In this document: positions 1 to 5,216 of the stretch, piece by piece
Position numbering within the stretch: position 1 is the stretch's first letter
Layout: the number at the start of each line of letters is the position of its first letter
Assembly: GCA_041855665.1 (NCBI GenBank)
Contig: JBHAEP010000040.1
Location: 1-5,431, forward strand
Reading direction: 5' to 3'
Origin: JBHAEP01 sp041855665
GTDB lineage: Bacteria; Patescibacteriota; Saccharimonadia; Saccharimonadales; Saccharimonadaceae
Length of the DNA: 5,431 nt
Program-made: the position numbers and the translations under genes
The notes under the pieces: generated by a model
What the model was told of the DNA's origin: nothing
Seen by the model: the letters and a program-made list of their open reading frames with translations, nothing else
Databases searched by the model: none

Positions 1-16
1 AACCGTTATGCTTATG

Positions 17-44
17 ATTATACTGGAAAAATATTTTTTGGCAA
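17..44 (-). promoter_or_regulatory. candidate sigma70-type promoter for a gene beyond the left edge
   Basis: Read on the minus strand there is TTGCCA (44 to 39), a 16-bp spacer and a perfect TATAAT (22 to 17). The start point would be near position 10. No ATG follows inside the window, so the gene it would serve lies to the left and would have a leader of at least about 9 nt. This suggests that 1-105 is a divergent promoter region shared with rpmE. The match is good, but the region is AT-rich and chance matches are possible. Confidence 0.4.
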
Positions 45-66
45 CAGTCTGCGGTGAAATAAAATA

Positions 67-96
67 TTGACTACCCTGCTAATAAAATGTTAAAAT
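67..96 (+). promoter_or_regulatory. rpmE promoter, predicted near-leaderless transcript
   Basis: TTGACT (67-72) and TAAAAT (91-96) each match the consensus in five of six bases and are 18 bp apart. A start point about 7 nt downstream would fall near 103, only a few bases before the rpmE ATG at 106. No Shine-Dalgarno sequence is present between the -10 box and the ATG. An alternative -10 is AATAAT at 94-99, which aligns with the htrA promoter but gives a long 21-bp spacer. Confidence 0.55.
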
Positions 97-105
97 AATA
101 TAGAT

Positions 106-426
106 ATGAAAAGCAGTATACATCCAGACAATTACCGCGAGGTCGTATTTAGCGACGAAGTTGCGGGGTTTGCGTTTTTGACAAAGTCAACAGCACAGAC
201 AGATGAAACAATTAAATGGGAAGACGGCAAAGAATATCCTCTAGTAAAGATGCATATTTCTAGCGCTAGCCACCCATTCTTTACAGGTGAAGAAAAGATT
301 ATCGACACCGAAGGTCGTGTTGACCGATTTGCAGCTCGCCTTAAGGCAGCCGAAGAGCGACGCAAGGCTCTTGCAAACAAGGCTAAGAAAGCTGCTGCAC
401 AAAAAGCTCGTAAAGAAGAAAAGTAG
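106..426 (+). CDS. rpmE: 50S ribosomal protein L31, zinc-free (type B-like)
   Basis: L31 is a component of the large ribosomal subunit that helps bridge the two subunits. Residues 1-79 match the type B family: IHP near the N-terminus (5-7), FLTKST (24-29), IKWEDGKEYPL (36-46), ISSASHPFFTG (51-61) and DTEGRVDRF (67-75). The protein has no cysteine, so the zinc-binding CxxC of type A L31 is absent. At 106 residues it is longer than the usual 80-90, because residues 80-106 form an Ala/Lys/Arg-rich tail that probably contacts rRNA (inference). The ATG is the only start that keeps the family N-terminus; it sits directly after the promoter with no Shine-Dalgarno sequence. The gene lies upstream of prfA, as in other bacteria (in Bacillus subtilis rpmE and prfA are near neighbours), but a terminator separates them here. 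It ends in TAG. Confidence 0.95.
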   Translation: MKSSIHPDNYREVVFSDEVAGFAFLTKSTAQTDETIKWEDGKEYPLVKMHISSASHPFFTGEEKIIDTEGRVDRFAARLKAAEERRKALANKAKKAAAQKARKEEK

Positions 427-435
427 CTTGATCAC

Positions 436-470
436 AAAAAGAGGCTTACTTAGCTGTAGGCCTCTTTTTT
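436..470 (+). terminator. intrinsic terminator of rpmE
   Basis: A hairpin starts 10 nt after the rpmE stop. The arms are 436-449 and 456-469, built around AAAAAGAGGC and GCCTCTTTTT and extended inward by a U-G pair and UAC/GUA, closing on a 6-nt loop (450-455). The 3' arm runs into a T-tract (465-470). The U-G pair (446/459) forms only in plus-strand RNA, which fits a terminator for rpmE. The A-rich 5' arm could in principle also allow minus-strand function. Confidence 0.85.
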
Positions 471-472
471 AT

Positions 473-490
473 TAAAATAATTTTTTAGGA
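473..490 (+). promoter_or_regulatory. candidate prfA -10 box and weak Shine-Dalgarno sequence
   Basis: TAAAAT at 473-478 could act as a -10 box just after the rpmE terminator. The hexamer 17 bp upstream (TTAGCT, in the terminator loop) is a poor -35. The start would be near 485, giving a leader of about 11 nt. AGGA at 487-490 lies 5 nt before the prfA ATG and is a plausible weak ribosome binding site. prfA could also be expressed by readthrough from rpmE. Confidence 0.3.
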
Positions 491-495
491 ATTTT

Positions 496-1569
496 ATGCC
501 AGTTATAGATTTATCCATTCCAGACTTAGAAGCAGAATATCAGTCAATTTCTGACTTTTTAGCTACTCCAGAAGCCTACTCTAGCCCAGATTTTGGCGCC
601 AAAAACAAGCGCTTTAGCGAGCTTGAAGGACTTATTGCTATGGCTAAGCGCCGCGAGCAGCTAAAAAATAACATAAAAGATGCTCAAGAAATTATCACCA
701 GTGGCGATAGTGAGCTCGCTGAACTTGCCAAGATGGAACTGACCGAAAGTCAGGAAAATCTTGAAAAACTAGAAGAAGAACTGTTTTTAATGCTAGCACC
801 AAAAGATCCAAATGATGATAAAAACATCATTATCGAAATCCGTGCTGGAGCCGGCGGTGATGAAGCTAGTCTATTTAGTGCCGAACTCTACCGAATGTAC
901 TTAAGGTATTGCGAAGCGCATGGTCTAAAAACTGAAATCATCTCAGAAAGTCCAAACGATGCCGGTGGATACAAAGAAGTAGCTTTTGGCGTTAAGGGTG
1001 AAAGCCCCTACGCCCAGCTAAAATTTGAATCAGGAGTTCATCGGGTCCAGCGAGTACCAGCCACCGAAAGCCAAGGTCGCATCCACACTAGCACGGCAAC
1101 AGTGGCAGTGCTTCCCGAAGCGGAAGAAACTGACATAGAGATTTTACCTGCTGATCTAAAAATCGATGTATACCGAGCTGGTGGACACGGTGGACAGAGC
1201 GTCAACACTACAGACAGTGCAGTGCGAATCACTCACCTTCCTACTGGCATGGTCGTAACCAACCAAGACGAAAAATCGCAAATCAAAAACAAGGAAAAAG
1301 CTATGAGTGTTTTGCGAGCTCGACTTTTACAGGCCAAGATCGACGAAGAACAATCAAAACTAGCTGCCGAGCGAAGAAGTTTAATCGGAAGCGGAGATCG
1401 TAGTGAAAAAATTCGCACCTACAACTTCCCTCAAGATCGCATCACAGATCACCGAATTGGTTACAGCCGTAGTGGTATTCCGCAAGCAATGGATGGTCGC
1501 ATCGATGATTTGATAGAACACCTCCAAGCATATGAGCGTGAAATTTTAGCCAAAAACGCCGAACAATAA
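496..1569 (+). CDS. prfA: peptide chain release factor 1 (RF1)
   Basis: RF1 recognises UAA and UAG in the ribosomal A site and triggers release of the finished protein in the cytoplasm. At 357 residues it has the family length (E. coli RF1 has 360). Residues 1 to about 105 are the helical, Glu/Lys-rich N-terminal domain. The family block EIRAGAGGDEASLF is at 114-127. The stop-codon-reading tripeptide is PAT (188-190), which marks RF1 rather than RF2 (SPF). The catalytic GGQ is at 232-234 within YRAGGHGGQSVN, and Gln234 is the residue normally methylated by PrmC, which is encoded downstream. IRTYNFPQDRITDHR (306-320) is the usual C-terminal block. The start is the ATG at 496, with AGGA 5 nt upstream. 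It ends in TAA and is followed by a strong terminator. No oddities were seen in the key residues. Confidence 0.98.
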   Translation: MPVIDLSIPDLEAEYQSISDFLATPEAYSSPDFGAKNKRFSELEGLIAMAKRREQLKNNIKDAQEIITSGDSELAELAKMELTESQENLEKLEEELFLMLAPKDPNDDKNIIIEIRAGAGGDEASLFSAELYRMYLRYCEAHGLKTEIISESPNDAGGYKEVAFGVKGESPYAQLKFESGVHRVQRVPATESQGRIHTSTATVAVLPEAEETDIEILPADLKIDVYRAGGHGGQSVNTTDSAVRITHLPTGMVVTNQDEKSQIKNKEKAMSVLRARLLQAKIDEEQSKLAAERRSLIGSGDRSEKIRTYNFPQDRITDHRIGYSRSGIPQAMDGRIDDLIEHLQAYEREILAKNAEQ

Positions 1570-1575
1570 AATCTT

Positions 1576-1606
1576 CCCTCTTCAAAATCGAAGAGGGTTT
1601 ATTTTT
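1576..1606 (+). terminator. intrinsic terminator of prfA
   Basis: A perfect 8-bp stem, CCCTCTTC (1576-1583) and GAAGAGGG (1590-1597), has a 6-nt loop and is followed by TTTATTTTT (1598-1606). It begins 6 nt after the prfA stop. It forms the plus-strand half of a convergent terminator pair with the hairpin at 1621-1645. Confidence 0.85.
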
Positions 1607-1608
1607 GC

Positions 1609-1645
1609 AAAAAAGGAAATCCCCTCCCTGAAAGTCAGAGAGGGG
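1609..1645 (-). terminator. intrinsic terminator of the small membrane-protein operon
   Basis: The arms 1621-1630 and 1636-1645 pair around a 5-nt loop. As minus-strand RNA the stem is a continuous 10 bp, because position 1639/1627 becomes a U-G pair; as plus-strand RNA the same position is a C-A mismatch. Downstream on the minus strand comes a U-rich tail, ATTTCC then six T (1620-1609). Strand-specific pairing and tail both assign it to the operon ending at 1669, although TTTATT on the plus side may allow weak backup termination of prfA. Confidence 0.75.
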
Positions 1646-1668
1646 TTTATTGGTAGCCAAATACCTAG

Positions 1669-1962
1669 CTAGAACTTATGATGATATTCGCGCTCGCGCC
1701 GTTCGGCGATCTTTTCAGATTGTGACTTTCCGAATAGATCCCCCAGAAACAATACTGCAACAGGGACAAACAAGACTATACCGAAAAAGGCCAAAACCCG
1801 CATCATCTGATAAAGCTCAGCGTACAGAATCAGCGACGACAACACAGAAATGACACCTACTGTCACAGATACAGCAAACAATATCTTGCGAGAAGTACTC
1901 ATTCCGCTCAGTCGGCGATGTGCTACGTCCATTCGAGATTCCTTTTGATCAATGTTGGACAA
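1669..1962 (-). CDS. small two-helix membrane protein, function unknown
   Basis: I do not recognise this protein. It has 97 residues if it starts at the TTG at 1962. It has a polar, charged N-terminus (1-26), a transmembrane helix at about 27-48, a short connecting segment (YQMMR), a second helix at about 54-75, and a charged C-terminal tail (GKSQSEKIAERRE onward, ending HHKF). Charge distribution suggests both ends face the cytoplasm. A GTG at 1971 is in frame, but it is the last G of the AAGGAGG Shine-Dalgarno sequence plus TG and so is unlikely to be the start. The TTG at 1962 lies 8 nt after that site; an ATG at 1932 is the other option, giving 87 residues. It is the second gene of an operon, with its ribosome site directly following the TAA of the upstream gene. 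It has the same layout as its partner, so the two may form a complex (inference). It ends in TAG. Confidence 0.7.
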   Translation of the reverse strand: MSNIDQKESRMDVAHRRLSGMSTSRKILFAVSVTVGVISVLSSLILYAELYQMMRVLAFFGIVLFVPVAVLFLGDLFGKSQSEKIAERREREYHHKF

Positions 1963-1970
1963 TTCCAACA

Positions 1971-1977
1971 CCTCCTT
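1971..1977 (-). promoter_or_regulatory. strong Shine-Dalgarno sequence of the second small membrane gene
   Basis: Minus-strand AAGGAGG (1977 to 1971) follows the upstream stop codon (1981 to 1979) by one base. It is complementary to the usual CCUCC end of 16S rRNA. It supports a start at the TTG at 1962 (8-nt spacing) and translational coupling to the gene before it. It is the only full-length Shine-Dalgarno sequence at a gene start in this window. Confidence 0.75.
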
Positions 1978-1978
1978 C

Positions 1979-2332
1979 TTATAAGTGAAGCATCGCTCGG
2001 CGATACGCTAGAACGTTGTCGTTGAAGCGACGAATACGATTGCCGCGAATAATCACCATAGCTAAAAAGGCGATTGATGCAACAATTCCGACAAAAAGTC
2101 GAAAAATCATTTCACCGTAATATTCGACACCAATCATCGTAAACGGGGCATCGCTATGCATCGAAGTTACGCGATATACGTCGATCACAAACAAGACAAC
2201 CCAACTAAGGTTGAAAAGTGCCGCCAAGCCAAAAATAAAGTAAAAAACCTTAAAAGCGAGGCTAGTACGGGGCTTACCATTTTGAAAAGTGCGCAACTTA
2301 TCTCCTAGTTGTGTTTTTACGGGCGAACCCAC
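1979..2332 (-). CDS. small two-helix membrane protein, first gene of a two-gene operon, function unknown
   Basis: I do not recognise this protein. With the GTG start at 2332 it has 117 residues: a basic N-terminus (1-28), a transmembrane helix at about 27-52, a loop containing Asp, Glu and Tyr residues (about 53-75), a second helix at about 76-95, and a basic tail with RGNRIRRF (96-103) and AYRRAMLHL at the end. Both termini are predicted to be cytoplasmic. The start is uncertain. The GTG lies 12 nt after a -10-like TAAAAT. A TTG at 2296, giving 105 residues, has AGGAG (2306 to 2302) 5 nt upstream and is a serious alternative. Both starts keep the two helices. It ends in TAA one base before the next gene's Shine-Dalgarno sequence. 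The gene pair lies antisense between prfA and prmC, and its base composition looks somewhat more GC-rich than prmC (29 of 60 G+C in 1981-2040 against 18 of 60 in 2941-3000). Confidence 0.7.
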   Translation of the reverse strand: MGSPVKTQLGDKLRTFQNGKPRTSLAFKVFYFIFGLAALFNLSWVVLFVIDVYRVTSMHSDAPFTMIGVEYYGEMIFRLFVGIVASIAFLAMVIIRGNRIRRFNDNVLAYRRAMLHL

Positions 2333-2344
2333 GAGATTTCAAGA

Positions 2345-2375
2345 ATTTTATCAATTCTCGGCCGTTTTTTAACAA
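2345..2375 (-). promoter_or_regulatory. candidate promoter of the small membrane-protein operon
   Basis: On the minus strand TTGTTA (2375 to 2370) is followed by overlapping -10 candidates: GATAAA (2352 to 2347, 17-bp spacer) and TAAAAT (2350 to 2345, 19-bp spacer). The start would be near 2338, about 6 nt before the GTG at 2332. An inverted repeat with arms AGAATT (2342-2347) and AATTCT (2353-2358) overlaps the -10 region and could be an operator, though AT-rich inverted repeats this short are common by chance. Confidence 0.4.
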
Positions 2376-2395
2376 CGTTTAAATTTTAGCATAAC

Positions 2396-2424
2396 TTGTA
2401 TTTTTTGTCAATATCAATCATAAT
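2396..2424 (+). promoter_or_regulatory. candidate prmC promoter, predicted leaderless
   Basis: CATAAT (2419-2424) matches the -10 consensus in five of six bases. TTGTAT (2396-2401), 17 bp upstream, matches the -35 in only three. A start 7 nt after the -10 falls on the A of the prmC ATG at 2431. No Shine-Dalgarno sequence precedes that ATG. The promoter is back to back with the one for the small operon and does not overlap it. Confidence 0.4.
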
Positions 2425-2430
2425 GAAGAC

Positions 2431-3255
2431 ATGGTGATTTCAGAATGGCTAAAGTACGCCAAGCAAAAAATTTCTAGCGTCGGTATCAAATCAGCTGAGC
2501 TTGATGCCGAGTTAATCGCTGGGTTTATTTTGGGGCGCGAACGAACTTGGCTGCGAGCTTTCGGTGAAGAAATTTTAAACCAAGAAATAATTGACGAATT
2601 GGAACTTTTACTCGAAAAACGCCTAAATTTTTACCCAATCGCCTACATTTTGGGATTTAAAAATTTCTATGGACGAGATTTTTTCGTCAACGAAAACACT
2701 TTAATTCCCCGCCCCGAAACCGAAGATTTGGTGGAAATTACACTTTCAACGGCCGAAGATTTCTCGGGTGAAATAAAAATTCTTGACGTTGGCACTGGCA
2801 GCGGCTGCATTCCTGTAACTCTTGCGCTGGAAAATCCGAGAATCTCCGCCTCTGGGGTCGATATTAGCGAAAAAGCACTGAAAGTCGCTAACGAAAACGC
2901 CAAAAACTTAAACGCAAAAGTCGATTTCTGGCAATCAAATCTACTAAAAAACATTCCTGAAAATATCAAATACGATATAATTACCGCCAATCTTCCTTAC
3001 GTAGACGAATCTTGGAAAACCTCAAAAGAAATTACCCACGAACCAAGCTTGGCGCTTTTTGCTGAAAATAAAGGACTCGATTTAATCTATAAGCTTATCA
3101 CTCAAGCCCCGCAAAAACTAAAATCGGACTCTAGACTAATTCTAGAATCCGACCCTTGTCAACATAGAGAAATTATTGATTTTGCCACAAAATACGGCTT
3201 TGAATTAAAATATATCAAAAATTATATAACCGTATTTAAGCTTAATTTGAACTAG
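2431..3255 (+). CDS. prmC: peptide chain release factor N5-glutamine methyltransferase
   Basis: PrmC uses S-adenosylmethionine to methylate the GGQ glutamine of release factors, which speeds peptide release. The 274-residue length is normal. Residues 1 to about 75 form the helical release-factor-binding domain. The linker block PIAYILGFKNFYG (69-81) and IPRPETE (92-98) are PrmC signatures. The methyltransferase fold follows, with LDVGTGSGCIP (118-128) and the acidic Asp144 in GVDIS for cofactor binding. The catalytic motif is NLPY (187-190) where the family usually has NPPY; EPSLAL (204-209) follows as expected. The start is the ATG at 2431, preceded by a -10 box rather than a Shine-Dalgarno sequence. 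Its partner prfA is upstream but separated by an opposite-strand gene pair. The 3' end overlaps htrA by 14 bp tail to tail and contains a probable htrA terminator. It ends in TAG. Confidence 0.95.
   Translation: MVISEWLKYAKQKISSVGIKSAELDAELIAGFILGRERTWLRAFGEEILNQEIIDELELLLEKRLNFYPIAYILGFKNFYGRDFFVNENTLIPRPETEDLVEITLSTAEDFSGEIKILDVGTGSGCIPVTLALENPRISASGVDISEKALKVANENAKNLNAKVDFWQSNLLKNIPENIKYDIITANLPYVDESWKTSKEITHEPSLALFAENKGLDLIYKLITQAPQKLKSDSRLILESDPCQHREIIDFATKYGFELKYIKNYITVFKLNLN
3113..3152 (-). terminator. probable htrA intrinsic terminator inside prmC
   Basis: The arms 3124-3135 and 3141-3152 surround a 5-nt loop and contain two TCTAGA copies. As minus-strand RNA all 12 positions pair, with 3147/3129 a U-G pair; as plus-strand RNA that position is a C-A mismatch. 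On the minus strand the stem is followed at once by TTTTAGTTTTT (3123 to 3113). It lies about 90 nt after the htrA stop. The opposite side (plus strand) has no T-tract after the stem. Both the pairing and the tail point to minus-strand function. Confidence 0.65.
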
Positions 3256-4387
3256 GCATAGACCCAAGTTTTACATCAAGCTCAATAGTTTTGCCGTCTC
3301 GTAATATTGTTATTTTTACATTATCACCAGAAGCATATTCTCCAATTAAGGTGGCTACACCTCCGTCAGCCCCAACCGTCTTATTGCCAATTTTTTGAAT
3401 TATATCACCATTCTTTATGCCAGCATTATCCGCCGGACTACCAGATTGAATCGCGTTACCATTATCATTAAATACATACCCTCCAGAACTAACCGGAAGA
3501 TCATACTCAGACTTAACCTCAGGTGTAATATCTAAATAATTAACACCTAGAAATGGTCGCTGCACATTGCCATTTTCAATAACAGACTGCATCATACCCT
3601 TTGCGGCATTAATAGGAATCGCAAATCCAAGGCCTTGAGCGTCAGAAGCCACGGCAGTATTGATACCGACCACTTGACCTTGAAGATTCACCAATGGGCC
3701 GCCAGAATTTCCGCTATTTATCGCAGTGTCGGTTTGAATTAGATCACTTAGAGATTCTGCTCCCCTAGCCGTACCGTCAGAGCTAGCCACCACAGAACGA
3801 CCAACACCAGACACAATCCCTGATGTAACAGTATTTTGATATTGCCCGAGTGCATTTCCAACAGCCACAACACCTTGGCCAATCTTCAAGCCGGATGAAT
3901 CGCCTATCTCAGCTGAGGTGAAATTGCCTCCTGATATCTTAATGAAAGCTAAGTCGTTTGTTGGGTCGGTGCCAACTAACTTAGCCTCATGAGATTCACC
4001 ATCACTAGTAACGGCGCTGATAGTTTTTGCAGAGTCAATAACGTGTTTATTGGTAATAATATAGCCATCTTTTGAAATTATCACACCAGTTCCAGCCGCC
4101 TGACCAATGTAAGAATAAGCTCCTCGCTGCGACTGGCTCTCTGTCACAATTGAAACAACACTAGGAGAAACCTTAGCTGCTACGCTAGCAATACTAGATT
4201 CCGTCGCCATTGCCGTAGAGGAGATATCTTGCACGCTAGAATTTTTGTTGATATTTCTCTCTAGCCAGCTACCTCCATAACCTCCGACCACAGCCAAAGC
4301 AGTCATCGGGACAACCCAGACTAAACCGCCATTCTTTGGAGTTCTTTTGTTTTCAGAATTTATTTTTGGTTGATTTGAATTATCCAT
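3242..4387 (-). CDS. htrA: membrane-anchored HtrA/DegP-family serine protease with PDZ domain
   Basis: HtrA proteases degrade or refold damaged proteins on the outer side of the membrane. This 381-residue protein has a short polar cytoplasmic start, one transmembrane helix at about 21-40 acting as an uncleaved anchor, and a Ser/Thr/Ala-rich linker (about 46-70). The trypsin-like domain spans about 70-270, with His115 (TNKHVID), Asp145 (TNDLAFIKI) and Ser228 in GNSGGPLVN, so the catalytic triad is complete. RPFLGV (277-282) opens a single C-terminal PDZ domain (to about 375), containing GSPADNAGIKNGDII. One PDZ and an N-terminal anchor resemble Gram-positive HtrA and DegS. The ATG at 4387 lies 8 nt after a perfect TATAAT with no Shine-Dalgarno sequence. 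The gene follows a polytopic membrane protein and a LytR_C protein on the same strand. Its end overlaps prmC by 14 bp. It stops with TAA. Confidence 0.95.
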   Translation of the reverse strand: MDNSNQPKINSENKRTPKNGGLVWVVPMTALAVVGGYGGSWLERNINKNSSVQDISSTAMATESSIASVAAKVSPSVVSIVTESQSQRGAYSYIGQAAGTGVIISKDGYIITNKHVIDSAKTISAVTSDGESHEAKLVGTDPTNDLAFIKISGGNFTSAEIGDSSGLKIGQGVVAVGNALGQYQNTVTSGIVSGVGRSVVASSDGTARGAESLSDLIQTDTAINSGNSGGPLVNLQGQVVGINTAVASDAQGLGFAIPINAAKGMMQSVIENGNVQRPFLGVNYLDITPEVKSEYDLPVSSGGYVFNDNGNAIQSGSPADNAGIKNGDIIQKIGNKTVGADGGVATLIGEYASGDNVKITILRDGKTIELDVKLGSMPSSN

Positions 4388-4395
4388 ATATCTAT

Positions 4396-4416
4396 ATTAT
4401 AGGACAATTCTGAATT
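4396..4416 (-). promoter_or_regulatory. htrA -10 box with adjacent palindrome
   Basis: A perfect TATAAT (4401 to 4396) on the minus strand is followed by 8 nt and the htrA ATG, so the start point would be about 2 nt before the ATG. No convincing -35 is found at 16-18 bp. The 11-bp palindrome AATTCTGAATT (4406-4416) lies 4 bp upstream of the -10, where a repressor or activator could act. There is no terminator between the preceding gene and this promoter, so readthrough from upstream is also possible. Confidence 0.5.
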
Positions 4417-4436
4417 TTAGCTGAGTTTATTTCAAA

Positions 4437-5207
4437 CTATTCAACAATAATATTATTCAAAAATAGCAAAATTGCAAAAATCAAAAGAAGCGGAAATATT
4501 ACAGGAAGCAATATATCTTGGCGTGAAAAATTATCTTTACTAAAAGCATTATAAAGACGCTCAGCCATAAAACTAATAGCCATAATAATGATTGTCATTT
4601 GAGGAATTTTCAAATCACCCAAAATAGAAAATTCATAAGCAAAAGTCCAATGATAACCTAGCCAACCAAGCTGGGCAATCACAAATCCCCATAAGAGAGA
4701 CAACTGAGTCAAGTGAGATTCATTATAAGAACCCATCATATGACGAGCTGAAATATATCCAACAAGCCACATCAAAAGCACAACTAAAAACGCCGGCCAA
4801 GTCGATGAAAGCATGAATATCGCAGCCGTTCCAAAAGCCAAGGCGGCACCAGCCTGAGCTGTTACGTAGACTTTTTTAGACTGAGGCTTCAAAAACAACA
4901 ACCAAGCTATATAAAGAGCTGTAATAAAAACCTGCACCCCAATATTGTCGATCGATTGCATCAAAAATACAACAAAGCTAATACTAACTATAAAATCAAC
5001 AAGATTAGCTTGAATATTGGCCATCCAATAGCGCGGACGAACAGCTAGAACTCGCCATTTACTTAGGATAACAAGCACGATAGCAGGCCAAATAAACCCA
5101 GCCGTGTTAACCAAAAATAAAGCAGCAACAGCAAGTAGAATATTTAAAGCTATATAAAGCGACTCGCTTAGAGCTGATCGTTGTTTTGCAGATTTTAGAA
5201 ATTCCAT
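4437..5207 (-). CDS. polytopic membrane protein, family not recognised
   Basis: This 256-residue protein is almost entirely hydrophobic, with about eight or nine transmembrane segments: roughly 17-34, 37-55, 69-86, 90-106, 113-133, 137-154, 167-187, 203-216 and 232-251. Charged spots lie in the N-terminus (KSAKQR), after the second segment (VRPRYW, 56-61), between segments four and five (KPQSKK, 107-112), near ISARHMMGSYNESH (152-165) and in AERLYNAFSKDNFSRQ (215-230). No catalytic or transport motif is evident. Trp and aromatic residues are frequent. The ATG at 5207 is chosen because a TATAAT with extended -10 ends 9 nt upstream; an in-frame TTG at 5234 would place that promoter inside the gene. 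It lies between a LytR_C gene and htrA, all on the minus strand, hinting at an envelope role (inference). It ends in TAG, with 49 bp to htrA. Confidence 0.8.
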   Translation of the reverse strand: MEFLKSAKQRSALSESLYIALNILLAVAALFLVNTAGFIWPAIVLVILSKWRVLAVRPRYWMANIQANLVDFIVSISFVVFLMQSIDNIGVQVFITALYIAWLLFLKPQSKKVYVTAQAGAALAFGTAAIFMLSSTWPAFLVVLLMWLVGYISARHMMGSYNESHLTQLSLLWGFVIAQLGWLGYHWTFAYEFSILGDLKIPQMTIIIMAISFMAERLYNAFSKDNFSRQDILLPVIFPLLLIFAILLFLNNIIVE

Positions 5208-5216
5208 ATGAAAACC

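Noticed and set aside
1..57. Possible 3' end of a plus-strand gene open from the left edge to TGA at 55-57 (18 residues)
   Set aside because: Too short to judge, no recognisable family, and the same bases hold a well-formed minus-strand promoter.
1038..1660. Minus-strand frames across the 3' half of prfA
   Set aside because: They are compositional shadows of prfA. The longest near the end reads through both terminators, and none has a start signal.
1650..1853. 67-codon plus-strand frame after prfA
   Set aside because: It lies antisense to the small membrane protein gene and over its 3' region. It has no Shine-Dalgarno sequence or promoter and no family resemblance, and it starts right behind two terminators.
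2667..2990. 107-codon minus-strand frame inside prmC
   Set aside because: Shadow of a strongly conserved gene with all PrmC motifs in the plus frame; no start signal.
3250..3272. Hairpin plus TTTT after the prmC stop as its terminator
   Set aside because: Only 4 bp, a mismatch and 2 bp of stem, with a four-base T-run. Too weak to annotate, though prmC has no better candidate nearby.
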